DNA from: Martelella limonii
GTDB taxonomy: Bacteria; Pseudomonadota; Alphaproteobacteria; Rhizobiales; Rhizobiaceae
Length of the DNA stretch: 54,382 nucleotides
Direction: 5' to 3'
Assembly (NCBI RefSeq): GCF_013344475.1
Contig: NZ_JABUOU010000013.1
Coordinates: 1-54,382 of the forward strand
The notes below the pieces were generated by a model. It was not told the DNA's origin. It saw nothing but the letters and a program-made list of their open reading frames with translations, and made no database searches. The position numbers and the translations under genes were made by a program. Shown in pieces: positions 1 to 10,120 of the stretch (the stretch's first letter is position 1; every line of letters starts with the position of its first letter).

Positions 1-1631
1 CCATCGATGTCGCCTATCGCTTCTTTGCGACCGACAAGCGCAAGTTCATCGTTGCCGATACCCCCGGCCACGAGGAATATACCCGCAACATGGCAACCGG
101 CGCCTCGACCGCCGATCTCGCCATCGTACTGGTCGACAGCCGGCAGGGCATTCTCACCCAGACACGCCGCCACAGCTTCATCGCCTCGCTGCTCGGCATC
201 CGCCACATCGTGGTCGCGATCAACAAGATCGACCTGATGGACTATTCCGAAGCGGTCTATGACCGCATCGTTGCCGACTATATGGCGTTTGCGAAGGATC
301 TCGGCTTCGAAACCATCGTGCCGATCCCGATTTCGGCGCGCTACGGCGACAATGTCACCGCGCCTTCTGCCAACATGCCCTGGTACAAGGGTCCCCATCT
401 GCTCGAACATCTGGAAACGGTTCCGGTCGAGACCGATCTCGCCGAAAAGCCTTTCCGCATGCCGGTGCAGCTGGTCACGCGCCCCAATCTCGATTTCCGC
501 GGCTTTGCCGGCGAGATCGCATCCGGCCGGATTGCCGTGGGCGACCGGGTGACGGTGGCAAAGTCCGGCCAGACGTCCGCCATCCGCCAGATTGCGACGA
601 TGGATGGCGATCTTGAACGCGCCGAGGCCGGACAGGCCGTGACGCTGGTGCTTGAAGATGAGATCGAGGTCTCGCGCGGCAATATCCTGGTGGCGCCCGA
701 TGCAAGGCCCGATGTCGCCGACCAGTTTCAGGCAAAGGTCATCTGGTTCGATGCTGACCCGATGCTGCCCGGCCGCTCCTATATCCTGCGCACCGAGGCA
801 GACCAGGCGCCCGCCACCATCACCGCGCTCAAATATCAGGTCGACGTCAACAGCTTCGCCCATGAGGCCGCCAAGTCGCTGGACATGAACGCCGTCGGGG
901 TCTGCAATCTGTCGACCCAGCAGCCGATCGTCTTCGACGCCTATACTGCCAACCGGACCACCGGCAATTTCGTGATCATCGACCGGATCTCGAACCGGAC
1001 GGTCGGCGCCGGCATGATCGATTTCGCGCTCAGACGGGCGCAGAATGTCCACTGGCAGGCCATCGACATCAACAGGCAGGCCCGCGCGGATCTGAAGGCG
1101 CAAAAGCCTGCCGTGCTCTGGTTCACCGGCCTTTCAGGTTCCGGAAAATCGACGGTGGCGAATGCGCTCGAAAAGATGCTGCACGCCAGGGGCAAGCACA
1201 CCTACATGCTCGACGGCGACAACATTCGCCACGGCCTCAACCGCGACCTCGGCTTTACCGCCGAGGACCGCGTGGAAAACATCCGCCGGGTGGCCGAAGT
1301 GGCGCGGCTGATGGCCGATGCCGGGCTGATCGTGCTGGTCTCGTTCATATCGCCGTTCCGCTCCGAGCGCCGGCTTGCCCGCGAGATGATGGAGGACGGC
1401 GAATTCATCGAAGTCTTCGTCGATACGCCGATCGAGATCTGCGCCGAACGCGACCCGAAGGGGCTCTACAAGAAGGCGATGGCCGGCGAGATCGCGAATT
1501 TCACCGGCATCTCATCACCGTATGAGCGCCCCGAAGATCCCGAAATCCACCTCCAAACCGTCGGCCAGGAGCCGTTCGAGCTGGCAGGCCGGATCGAGGA
1601 ATTTCTCAGTAGACGCGAGACGGACGAGTGA
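1..1631 (+). CDS. cysNC: Bifunctional sulfate adenylyltransferase subunit 1 / adenylylsulfate kinase (CysN/CysC), 5'-truncated
   Basis: Makes APS together with CysD (GTPase subunit of ATP sulfurylase), then phosphorylates APS to PAPS, in cytoplasmic sulfate assimilation. The reading frame is already open at base 3, so the start lies outside the window. The GTPase part shows the G3 motif DTPGH (bases 57-71) and the G4 motif NKID (bases 221-232), followed by the EF-Tu-like beta-barrel domains. The C-terminal part is an APS kinase with P-loop GLSGSGKS (about bases 1130-1153) followed by the [10 protein letters not shown] motif. The fused architecture is common in rhizobia and relatives. About 543 residues are present; the family is usually around 630-650, so roughly the first 100 are missing. 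The stop overlaps the GTG start of cysQ, which indicates translational coupling. cysD is expected just upstream. Confidence 0.96.
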   Translation, partial: IDVAYRFFATDKRKFIVADTPGHEEYTRNMATGASTADLAIVLVDSRQGILTQTRRHSFIASLLGIRHIVVAINKIDLMDYSEAVYDRIVADYMAFAKDLGFETIVPIPISARYGDNVTAPSANMPWYKGPHLLEHLETVPVETDLAEKPFRMPVQLVTRPNLDFRGFAGEIASGRIAVGDRVTVAKSGQTSAIRQIATMDGDLERAEAGQAVTLVLEDEIEVSRGNILVAPDARPDVADQFQAKVIWFDADPMLPGRSYILRTEADQAPATITALKYQVDVNSFAHEAAKSLDMNAVGVCNLSTQQPIVFDAYTANRTTGNFVIIDRISNRTVGAGMIDFALRRAQNVHWQAIDINRQARADLKAQKPAVLWFTGLSGSGKSTVANALEKMLHARGKHTYMLDGDNIRHGLNRDLGFTAEDRVENIRRVAEVARLMADAGLIVLVSFISPFRSERRLAREMMEDGEFIEVFVDTPIEICAERDPKGLYKKAMAGEIANFTGISSPYERPEDPEIHLQTVGQEPFELAGRIEEFLSRRETDE

Positions 1632-2431
1632 GCGCCATGGCGGATATGCAGCAGGTTTTCCTCGATGCGGCGCTGGAAGCGGGCAGCCTTGTCATGTCGT
1701 TTTACGAAAACGACATAGACGTGACCCACAAGGACGACCAGTCGCCCGTAACTGCGGCCGATGAGAAGGCAGAGGCGATCATTTTCGCCCACCTCGCCCG
1801 CGCGTTTCCGGACATTCCGGTGATCGGCGAGGAGAGCGTTGCCGCCGGCGTGGTTCCGGATATCACCGCCAGAGCCTTCTTCCTCGTCGACCCGCTCGAC
1901 GGGACGAAGGAATTCATCAACAGGCGCGAAGACTTCACGGTCAACATCGCACTTGTAGAAAACGGCGCCCCGGTTGCGGGCATCGTCTACGCTCCGGCCA
2001 AAGGCGTGGCCTACCGCACCATCGCCGGCGGCGCGGAGAAGCTGATCGTGACTGATGGCGTCGTAGCGCGAGCTGAAGCGATCAGATGCCGGCCCCGGGG
2101 CGAGATACTGACTGCGGTGGCCAGCCGATCGCACAATAGTCCGGAGACCGAAGATTTCATGCGGAAAATCGGAGTGACCGATTTTACCTCGGTAGGTTCA
2201 TCGCTGAAATTCTGCCTTGTCGCGGAAGGTGTTGCCGATGTCTATCCTCGCTTCGGACGCACCATGGAATGGGATACCGCCGCCGGCGACGCGGTATTGC
2301 GCGCAGCCGGGGGGACGACCGCGTGTACCGACAACACCGCCTTATCTTATGGCAAGACCAAACAGGATAGCGACAGCGATTTTGCCAATCCGCCGTTTAT
2401 AGGATGGGCACATCGGCTCCCTCGCCCGTAA
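1628..2431 (+). CDS. cysQ: 3'(2'),5'-bisphosphate nucleotidase CysQ
   Basis: Hydrolyses 3'-phosphoadenosine 5'-phosphate (PAP), the by-product of PAPS use, to AMP and phosphate. It belongs to the inositol-monophosphatase fold with Mg2+-dependent catalysis. Visible metal-site motifs are GEES in the N-terminal third, DPLDGTKEF in the middle, and a [10 protein letters not shown] segment near the C-terminus (family pattern WDxAAG). At 267 residues it has the normal family length. The GTG at 1628 overlaps the cysNC stop (GTGA); an ATG at 1637 is a possible alternative start. The overlap with cysNC places it in the sulfate-assimilation operon, where it relieves PAP build-up. Confidence 0.95.
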   Translation: MSAMADMQQVFLDAALEAGSLVMSFYENDIDVTHKDDQSPVTAADEKAEAIIFAHLARAFPDIPVIGEESVAAGVVPDITARAFFLVDPLDGTKEFINRREDFTVNIALVENGAPVAGIVYAPAKGVAYRTIAGGAEKLIVTDGVVARAEAIRCRPRGEILTAVASRSHNSPETEDFMRKIGVTDFTSVGSSLKFCLVAEGVADVYPRFGRTMEWDTAAGDAVLRAAGGTTACTDNTALSYGKTKQDSDSDFANPPFIGWAHRLPRP

Positions 2432-2863
2432 ACCAACACGGATTCGCACGGTCGGACCCAGGCAATCCCAGACCAGCGCAAGAGGAGTTCAAATCTACAC
2501 TTTCGTCGCACAAATCACTGAAAATATTCGATGTCGAGTTCCGTTTTCGAACATAGATCGATGCTGAAGAATGCCTGGTTGCTCAGGAGAACCGCTGTGC
2601 AGAGAGAGATGTGGCTGCCCTGAAATCTATATCCGGTTTAAATGCGGTGCTTCAGATGAATCCTTTGGATAAGCCATAGTGGGCTGTGAGGCCTGGCTTC
2701 ACAGGCAATTCGATACTCAAGCGCAAGCTTGGGTTCGGTACAATATGCTAATAAGGGCAGCGCAAGGCTAGTCGCCTTTCAACCGCCCGTGCAATTTCAA
2801 TTCTTGCGTCGTTCCAGCTCACTATCTGCGCAACCCCCCATCCCGTTCTGCGCAAGGAAACCC
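2432..2863. other. Gene-free stretch between cysQ and the autotransporter gene
   Basis: About 430 bases between two convergent genes. It is visibly more AT-rich than its flanks and holds only short open frames with no recognisable protein. I saw no convincing hairpin followed by a T-run on either strand, so both transcripts may end by Rho or by a weak structure. Confidence 0.5.
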
Positions 2864-5800
2864 TCAGAACCTGTATCCGAAGCGGAGCGAGCCTGTGTGA
2901 GAGCGATAGTCGTCGGCGAATGAACCGTCATATTGGAGCTTCAGCTCCATGCCCTGCCGCTTGGCAAGGTCGAGGCCGAGGGTAACATGTCCGACCGTGT
3001 CTGCGATCGGCGTAAAGGTCGAGAAGCTCTCCATCGATGACAGACCGGCAAAGCGCGACGTCGTTTCCCATTCGTCCGCCGAGATGAACGACACGCCGAG
3101 ATCGCCGTAAAGCCGGGCCGGCCAGTCTTCGAGGAACGGTATGCGGGCGCCGAACTCGATCCCCGGCGTTATGCCGAAAGCCGTGTCGGAATTGCCGTCG
3201 ACCATGAGATTGAGCGCGCCTGCGCCCGTTTCCGTATAGCCATACTGATGCATGTTGATGACATCGAGATCGACCCGGGGGCGCATGTAGTAGGCATCGC
3301 CAAGCGCAATCTCGTAGGACGCCCGGAAGCGGCCGAAGAACATTGCCGAATCCGGATTGCCGGTTGCCGTCGCCGAAAGCGTGTCGAGGTTGATATAGCG
3401 CCTGGAATCGCCCCAGTTGTAGCCGCCGCCGCCGACAAGGCCGAACAGCCACGGACCGATCTCCTTCTTCAACGCGACGGCGCCGACGAAGGAATCCTGG
3501 CTGAGCTTCTGCGCGCCATTGTCATTGCGGAACCAGCTGCTCTCATAGGTCAGGCCGGAACCCAGGAACCAGCCGTCGCTGAGCTCCGCCTGACCGCCGA
3601 TCTGCAGACCGCCGGTTGACTGGGTGTAGCCGCTGGCATCGCCCTGGCTATCCTGCGTCGCGCCACTGCCCAGAGCACGGCTCCAGACACAGGTGCCTTC
3701 ATCCATCATCACGCCCGATGTCTCGAAGGCGGGGCATGACAGCACGCTGTTGGCGGCGCTGATCGCCGCTGAAGGCGACGACGCAAGCGGAGCGGCGGCC
3801 GTTTGCGACACCGTTTCCAGGAGCATGTCGGAGAAGTTTTCCGGCGTGGACTGGTGGAAGGCGCCGAACACCTGACCGAGCGAGATCTCGTCATCGCCGA
3901 ACTTCACCTCCGTTGCCGCGCCGTCCTCAACCCTGTCCCAGGCCTGCTGCATGGCCGAAGAGGCCTCGCTTCCATTGCGGCCGAGCGAAACGCCATTATC
4001 CGCGAAATGGGCGCTTGCGACCGAGAACCCGGCCCAGCCGGACGACGAGGTTGTCACATCGGTAAAGTCGAAGACCAGCGACGGCAGGATCGAAAGCTGC
4101 GAGCCGTCCTGACCCGCAACCTTGAGAAACTCCGTTCTTGTGTCGGGAAGCAATGCATTGGCATTGACATCGACGCCCCAGCGTCCCGCAAAGTCGCCTC
4201 TGACCAAAAGCGCATCAGCGGTTGATTTCTCCATATCGACATCGAGGCCGGAAATCAGGCCGCCCTTGCTGGCGCTTGCAGTTCGCCAGTCCAGCTTTTC
4301 GCTGCGGCGATAATAGCTGAAGGGTGAGAACTCCGTCGAAAGGCCAAGGTCTGCCGCATCATAAGGGCTACCCGCATTTGCCGTGCCGACACCGACGAGA
4401 TCCCCGGTGACCGTAGTCTCCATCGTGTTCCACTCGCCGCCGATATCCATCGTCCCGGCGTTGACGATCCCGTCGACATCGGCGATCGCGCCGGTGACGA
4501 AGGTGCCGGTGCCCTGGTTCAGGAAAAGACTGAGGCCGGGCGCGGCGCCGAGGGCAACCGTTCCGTCCGCCGGGTTTGGCGCGGTGACGTTGCCGCCGCG
4601 CGACGAGAGGACATTGCCCGACACTGTGCCCGCGTTGTCGAGCACGGTGTTGCCGCTGGCCGTGACGACGCCGTAAACCGCACCTGCGGAAACGCCGGAA
4701 GCGCCAGTGCCGGTGATCGAACCGCCGGAGCCGACGGTGACATTGATGGTCCCGTCCTGGGTCTGCGCAAACACGCCCCAGCCCTGGGCCGACGACACGC
4801 TGCCATCCACTGTGACCGTGACGTGGCCGCTATTAGACGTGCCGCCATTCAGTCCACGCGAGCCGGCATAGAGGCTGCCATTGTTCATGAAGAGGCCGCC
4901 GCTGCCGGCGAGCGACTGGGCGAGGATGCCATGGGCATTCGCACCGGTTGTCTTGATGGAGGATGCGGCATCCAGCGACACCGACACATATCCGGAGCTT
5001 TGGGCGGAGCCGCCACCGTAACTGCTGGAAGAATTGCCAGAGGTAAGCAGCAGCGGGGCGGTAAAGTCGCCCACGCCGCCGCCGCCGCCACTGATAGACT
5101 GGGCGAGAATACCGACCGCGCCGTCACCGGAGGTGACGATGGTTCCGCCGGTCAATGTCGCCGATACATTATTGCCCGGGGCGGGCGTTTGGCCTTCCAC
5201 CCAGTTCACCGAAGCGATGTTTTGAGCAGAAGCCGACAGGAATCCGCCGCTGCCGCCGATCGACTGTGCAACGATGCCCAATGCGCGCGTCCCGGCCGTC
5301 GTGATTGTGCCGTTATGGTCAATCGTCACGCTATTGCCGAATTGCGTCGTTGCAGAGTTGCCCGTACTGGTATTCGTCCCGAGGGTAAGGGAAATCACGC
5401 CCGACACTGTGTCGTCATTGGCGGTTGTTGCGGTTCCGAGCGCGGTAATGCCGAGCCCCCCGCCGCCGCCGATAGACTGGGCGATGACGCCGTGCGCACT
5501 GTCGCCGGCCGTCTTCAGGGTTGCGCCGTCCAGAACATGGACGTTGACCTCTGCCCCCGTTCCACCGCCGCTATTTTGATTTGGGTTCGAGCCCAGCCGC
5601 AGGTCGATGCTGGAAACAGCAAAGCCAGAGGACGTCCCGACACCGCCGCCGCCGCCAAGCGACTGCGCCACGACAGCGCTGGAGGCGAAGCCCGAGGTCA
5701 AGATGTCGCTCGCGTAGACAAGCACATCCTCGGCGCTGCCGCCATTGCCGCCGGCCATGCCGAGGGACATTTTCACATCCGGCTTGGAGGATGAAGATGC

Positions 5801-8800
5801 GTTGGAGGTCGCGCCCGCGCCGCCGCCGCCGCCGATCGACTGGGCGAGAATGCCGTGGGAGATGTCACCGGTGGTAACAATCCTGCCCGATTTGACGGCG
5901 CCGCCCTTCGAGGCAACGCCGACGGACACGAAGCCGGCGGTGCCCCCGCCGCCGCCCGCGCCGGTTCCCACGCTCAGATAATTGGTCGTCGTGGTCTTGC
6001 TGCTGGAAGAGTCACTCGTGTCGTCGCTCGCATCGGAACTGTCGCTGTTTGCATCCTGCTTGGCTTTGGTATGGGTGAGCGAGGAGGTGCCGAGGCCGGC
6101 CGTTCCGCCGCCGCCGGCGATGGACTGGGCCACAATCCCGGTCGCATCGTCGCCGGCGGTCGTGATGGTGCCGGCATTCCACGCATAGACATTACCGCCA
6201 TTGCCGCCGCTGCCGCCCGTGCTGCCAAGCCCAATCGTCAGCGCCCAGGACGCACTGTCATCGCCGGTGCCCCCGCCGCCAGAGCCGCCGCCACCACCGA
6301 TCGACTGGGCGACGACACCGCGTGAGCCGAGCCCGGTCGTTGCGACCGATGCGCCGTCGGCGAGCCCTGCCTGCACCAGACCGCCATAGCCGCCGCTGCC
6401 GTTTGAGCCGCCGACGGCGATGGTGAGCGCGCCCGAGACCGAATTCTTCACCGCCGTCGCAGTGCCCTTGCCGGCACCCGCAGCGCCACCGCCGCCGCCG
6501 ATCGACTGAACCAGCATGCCATCGGCGAGCGCGCCAGCGGTTGCGACTTTGCCGCTGATATGACCGTAGGCCTGCCCGCCATGGCCGCCGGAACCGCCTG
6601 CGCCGCCGAGGGCGAAATCAATGTCGACATTGAAGGCCTTGCCGGCAGCGTCCTCATCGTTCTTGTCCTCGCTGAAGATCTTGGGCAGCGCCTTGCTGAC
6701 GGCGGTTGCGGTGGAATCGCCGCCACTGCCGCCGCCGCCGCCAATCGACTGCACAAGCAGACCCGCCGCTCCATCACCGGAAGTCGATATGGCCGAGCCA
6801 TCATGGACGTTCGCGCTGGCCTGGCCGCCATTGCCGCCTTTGCCGCCTGATCCGCCATGGGCGACGGAGATGCTGAGGGACACGGTATTGCCGACCTCAT
6901 CAAACGGAACGCCCTCTGTCAGCGCCTTGGCGCTCGCCACGCCGCCATTGCCGCCGCCGCCGCCGATCGACTGCACCACCAGCGCTGCCGCATCGGTTCC
7001 GGTCGTCACCACCTTGCCGTTGGTATAGGCGAGCGCGCTGCCACCGCTTCCGCCGAGGCCGCCGCTGCCGCCATGGGCAATGGAAATGCCGAGACCAGCG
7101 CTGGCGCTGGTGGATTTGGCATTGCCGCCAACGCCGCCGCCGCCGCCGATCGACTGCACGAGCAGCGCCGTGCCGTGATAGCCAGCCGTCGCGATGGTCC
7201 CTCCGTTGCCGAACTGGACGACCTTTGCCGTTCCGCCATCGCCGCCGCCGCCTGCGGCCCCACCCGTTGCGCTGCTGATCCCGATGCCCCAGGCGGTCGC
7301 CTGGCCGCCCACGCCGCCACCGCCGCCAACCGATTGCACGATGATGCCGGAGGCATAGTCGCCGCTGACGGTGATGTTGCGGCTATCCTCGTGGTTTACG
7401 AGCGCTTCTCCGCCATCGCCGCCAGGACCGCCCGTGCCGCCAACGGCGCCGAAAAGTCCCTTCTTGTTGCGGCCATGCCCGCCGCCGCCGCCGATCGACT
7501 GGGCAACAATGCCATGCGCTTCGGAGCCAGAAGTCGTGAGGTCGGCGGAATTTGTGACTGTAACGGCTCCGCCCTGGCTGGCTGATCCGCTCGAGTCATA
7601 AGTGGCGCCGCCCACTCCACCGGTTGTCTGCGCCGCGTTGCCCTGCGAAGGCGGCGTGATCCAGCTCACGATCCCCGGCCCGTCACTGCTTCCGCCGCCG
7701 CCGCCGACCGACTGTGCAAGAATTGCTATTCCGCCGCCAAGCGCCGGCGTGTCCGATGCGCCTTGGGAATATCCGCCATAGGTCGTGATCGTGCCGGAAT
7801 TGTTGATCGTGACGGCGGCTCCATGCGACTGGCTAGCGGCGCCGCCGACAGATTGCCAACCCTGCGGAGAAACAGCGCTGCCGTAATCATAGCTTTTTTC
7901 AGTCAGTTCTTGCGTCGCATGCAACACGCCGCCGCCGCCGCCGATCGACTGCGCCAGGATGCCGTGCGAATCCACGCCGTGAACCACGATGCTGGCACTA
8001 TTTGTAACATTGACAGTATTGCCGTATTCTTGGTTGGTCGCCAGGCTACCCCAAACAAAGGGTTGCTCTCCGGAAAGAGCATAGTCGCCGTTGGTAGCCG
8101 ACGCCGAAACGGACTGGGCAAGAATACCGCTCGAACGATCGCCGTTGGTTACAATCGAAAAAGAGTTGTAGACAGTAATGGAGCCAGTCGCGCCGCCCTG
8201 CGATATGTCGGTTTTGTTGTTCGAGCCGCCCCCGCCGAGCGACTGGGCGACAAGGCCGCTCGAGTATGCGCCTGAGGTGGTGAGCCTGCCCGCTCCGGCG
8301 AGGCTAACCGACACATAGTCGGCATTACCGCCGGTTACACTCAAGTCCTTGAAGCCGCTTGAATTGCCGCCCTGGCTAATGGCAATGACGGCGGGTGATT
8401 GAACGCCATATGTGCTGATGACAGCGTTTCCGGTGCCCGAAACCGAAATGCTGACAGGCGCACTGGGCGCGCCCGCGAAGGTTGTGGTGTAATCGTAAAT
8501 CCCTTCCTCCCGATGACGGCCGAGCCCATCGCCGCCGCGTGAGATCGCCATGATCCCGGCGCCGCTATTGCGGGCGAACTGGAAATTATTGTAGCGCGTC
8601 GACCAGCCCGGCTGGCCGGCGCCCTTCGAGACGATCTGTCCGCTGAAAGGATTACCGCTGGTGCCGACAGTGACCTTAACGCCGCCGCCAACGCCGCCGC
8701 CGGCACCATAGGCTCTGGTATATCTCTCGTCGTTGCTCATGCCGTCGTCGATGCTATATTTAACGACGAACTGGTTCTTGTTGAATGGTGTGTTTCCACC

Positions 8801-9781
8801 ATAGGAGGCGGCAAGAATCGCTGGTCCAGCGCCAGCGCTCACGGAGTCATAGGCCTTCACCGTTACCTGGCCAGACGTCCCGCCTGCAGTGTAATCCTTG
8901 TGCGATGTATACGTACCCGGGCCTGCCACGCTGAGCGCAGCAATTCCAAATGCATCACCCGAGACGCTTGCGTGAGACGAGACCGTGACCGGGCCCGAAT
9001 AGCGGTAGTCACTGTCATTCTTGCCATCGGCGTAGCGCGATGTACCTGCCTTGGCGAGTGCAAGTATTCCGCCGCCAACCGTGCTCGACACCGCGCCGTA
9101 GTTCGTGACGGTGACCTTCCCGGCATTGCCGCCGCCAGTCTGCTGATTTTCGTCGCGAGGGCTCCAGTTCAAAGCTCCGAGCGATACAACGCTCAGCCCG
9201 TTGGACTGGTTCGTTGAGGCCCGCAACGTTCCAGTGGCCTGAGAGCTTCTGCCCCCCATAATCTGGATGTTACTGCCCGGCGCGCTGACATTGATGTCAG
9301 CATAGTTGGTGACGACCACACTCGGCGAGCCCCACCCCCACTGCGATTGCGTGTTCACATAGTGCTGGTCGCCATAAAACGATACAGGATTGCCTCCCCC
9401 CACCCCGAACAGAGCCAGATACGCCCCGGAATAGGCGTATTGCGGCGTCGTGGTGTCAGCCCCCGACGGGATGGTACAAGTAAGCACCTCGCCCATGATG
9501 TCCTGATTTCTGGTGGCGAAGTACCCCGCTTCTGAGAAGCCTGAGGCTGTCTCCCACTGCAGCTCAGCCGGAGAGCACGATGCGGACTGGGCATAGGCGC
9601 GCGAATAGGTGCGGCCCGCATAAAACGGCATCGGCACGCCAACCAGCGTGCCAGCAAGCGCCGTCGACTGAAAAAGCAAAGACGAAGCGATCCATTTTGC
9701 GCGCTTCCGCTTCAGTGTCCGTATCTGGTGAATATCGCCGGAAGTCGACCCGATGTCGTTACTGCCCGCCTTGTTTGCCAC
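2864..9781 (-). CDS. Giant autotransporter outer-membrane beta-barrel protein with AQSIGGGGG repeats
   Basis: A 2305-residue type Va secretion protein. It starts at a GTG (9781) with an AGGGG ribosome site upstream. The N-terminus has a long basic region followed by a hydrophobic signal segment ending near AYAQS. The passenger carries at least 16 copies of a motif close to (I/V)(L/V)(A/V)QSIGGGGG, spaced about 60-80 residues apart and alternating with segments of TTSGDxAxGI type, as in parallel beta-helix passengers. A low-complexity Asp/Ser-rich linker interrupts the repeats around bases 6000-6060. The last roughly 280 residues form the autotransporter barrel and end in GSLRFGYRF with the C-terminal Phe used in BAM recognition. 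Two cysteines sit just before the barrel (SCPAF and GTCVW). The likely role is adhesion or surface coating, but the ligand cannot be read from sequence. It is divergent from the HTH-hydrolase gene. Confidence 0.93.
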   Translation of the reverse strand: MANKAGSNDIGSTSGDIHQIRTLKRKRAKWIASSLLFQSTALAGTLVGVPMPFYAGRTYSRAYAQSASCSPAELQWETASGFSEAGYFATRNQDIMGEVLTCTIPSGADTTTPQYAYSGAYLALFGVGGGNPVSFYGDQHYVNTQSQWGWGSPSVVVTNYADINVSAPGSNIQIMGGRSSQATGTLRASTNQSNGLSVVSLGALNWSPRDENQQTGGGNAGKVTVTNYGAVSSTVGGGILALAKAGTSRYADGKNDSDYRYSGPVTVSSHASVSGDAFGIAALSVAGPGTYTSHKDYTAGGTSGQVTVKAYDSVSAGAGPAILAASYGGNTPFNKNQFVVKYSIDDGMSNDERYTRAYGAGGGVGGGVKVTVGTSGNPFSGQIVSKGAGQPGWSTRYNNFQFARNSGAGIMAISRGGDGLGRHREEGIYDYTTTFAGAPSAPVSISVSGTGNAVISTYGVQSPAVIAISQGGNSSGFKDLSVTGGNADYVSVSLAGAGRLTTSGAYSSGLVAQSLGGGGSNNKTDISQGGATGSITVYNSFSIVTNGDRSSGILAQSVSASATNGDYALSGEQPFVWGSLATNQEYGNTVNVTNSASIVVHGVDSHGILAQSIGGGGGVLHATQELTEKSYDYGSAVSPQGWQSVGGAASQSHGAAVTINNSGTITTYGGYSQGASDTPALGGGIAILAQSVGGGGGSSDGPGIVSWITPPSQGNAAQTTGGVGGATYDSSGSASQGGAVTVTNSADLTTSGSEAHGIVAQSIGGGGGHGRNKKGLFGAVGGTGGPGGDGGEALVNHEDSRNITVSGDYASGIIVQSVGGGGGVGGQATAWGIGISSATGGAAGGGGDGGTAKVVQFGNGGTIATAGYHGTALLVQSIGGGGGVGGNAKSTSASAGLGISIAHGGSGGLGGSGGSALAYTNGKVVTTGTDAAALVVQSIGGGGGNGGVASAKALTEGVPFDEVGNTVSLSISVAHGGSGGKGGNGGQASANVHDGSAISTSGDGAAGLLVQSIGGGGGSGGDSTATAVSKALPKIFSEDKNDEDAAGKAFNVDIDFALGGAGGSGGHGGQAYGHISGKVATAGALADGMLVQSIGGGGGAAGAGKGTATAVKNSVSGALTIAVGGSNGSGGYGGLVQAGLADGASVATTGLGSRGVVAQSIGGGGGSGGGGTGDDSASWALTIGLGSTGGSGGNGGNVYAWNAGTITTAGDDATGIVAQSIAGGGGTAGLGTSSLTHTKAKQDANSDSSDASDDTSDSSSSKTTTTNYLSVGTGAGGGGGTAGFVSVGVASKGGAVKSGRIVTTGDISHGILAQSIGGGGGAGATSNASSSSKPDVKMSLGMAGGNGGSAEDVLVYASDILTSGFASSAVVAQSLGGGGGVGTSSGFAVSSIDLRLGSNPNQNSGGGTGAEVNVHVLDGATLKTAGDSAHGVIAQSIGGGGGLGITALGTATTANDDTVSGVISLTLGTNTSTGNSATTQFGNSVTIDHNGTITTAGTRALGIVAQSIGGSGGFLSASAQNIASVNWVEGQTPAPGNNVSATLTGGTIVTSGDGAVGILAQSISGGGGGVGDFTAPLLLTSGNSSSSYGGGSAQSSGYVSVSLDAASSIKTTGANAHGILAQSLAGSGGLFMNNGSLYAGSRGLNGGTSNSGHVTVTVDGSVSSAQGWGVFAQTQDGTINVTVGSGGSITGTGASGVSAGAVYGVVTASGNTVLDNAGTVSGNVLSSRGGNVTAPNPADGTVALGAAPGLSLFLNQGTGTFVTGAIADVDGIVNAGTMDIGGEWNTMETTVTGDLVGVGTANAGSPYDAADLGLSTEFSPFSYYRRSEKLDWRTASASKGGLISGLDVDMEKSTADALLVRGDFAGRWGVDVNANALLPDTRTEFLKVAGQDGSQLSILPSLVFDFTDVTTSSSGWAGFSVASAHFADNGVSLGRNGSEASSAMQQAWDRVEDGAATEVKFGDDEISLGQVFGAFHQSTPENFSDMLLETVSQTAAAPLASSPSAAISAANSVLSCPAFETSGVMMDEGTCVWSRALGSGATQDSQGDASGYTQSTGGLQIGGQAELSDGWFLGSGLTYESSWFRNDNGAQKLSQDSFVGAVALKKEIGPWLFGLVGGGGYNWGDSRRYINLDTLSATATGNPDSAMFFGRFRASYEIALGDAYYMRPRVDLDVINMHQYGYTETGAGALNLMVDGNSDTAFGITPGIEFGARIPFLEDWPARLYGDLGVSFISADEWETTSRFAGLSSMESFSTFTPIADTVGHVTLGLDLAKRQGMELKLQYDGSFADDYRSHTGSLRFGYRF
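5070..8250 (-). repeat. Tandem coding repeats of the autotransporter passenger (QSIGGGGG units)
   Basis: Read on the plus strand, a GCCGCCGCC-rich stretch followed by GATCGACTG recurs at about 5080, 5460, 5640, 5820, 6110, 6290, 6490, 6735, 6955, 7135, 7320, 7485, 7690 and 7930. The period is irregular, mostly 180-240 bases, matching the 60-80-residue protein repeat. The near-identical DNA core could support slippage or recombination that changes repeat number. This is a coding repeat and not a CRISPR array, because the spacers translate in frame. Confidence 0.85.
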
Positions 9782-10120
9782 GGCTCATCCCCTCTCTGGC
9801 CTGCCAGCATGTCTGCCCGATATCGCTTCATCTCCTTTAGCGATGTCGGAAGTAAAGCCAGAAATCCAGCTTCCAGGCGTCGATCCGGCGGACTTTTTTT
9901 GAACTTTTGTCAAATATATCCGCAACCCGATCGCATTTCGGCAACCAAAAGCTCAAAGCATGTGGTTCTTGTTTGGTCTGCACTTCTGGTGTCTGAAGAC
10001 ATGCAGCCGCACGAACCATCGAAACAGATCGGGCTTCATTCGAAGACTCTGCCGCAGAAATGCCATATTTTGCATTGCACCCATTGACCACGCGGTCGAG
10101 AATTTCCAAAAATCTGCATT
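9782..10120. promoter_or_regulatory. Divergent intergenic region between autotransporter and HTH-hydrolase genes
   Basis: About 340 bases separate the divergently transcribed starts at 9781 (minus) and 10121 (plus). The region contains a T-run near 9894-9900 and AT-rich patches up to about 9960, so it should carry promoters for both genes. I could not identify a confident -35/-10 pair or an operator dyad. Given the HTH in the plus-strand product, this is the first place to look for its binding site. Confidence 0.4.

Noticed and set aside
5070-8250. Possible CRISPR-like or minisatellite array
   Set aside because: The repeats are in frame, of irregular period and encode the autotransporter passenger; no leader or cas genes are present.
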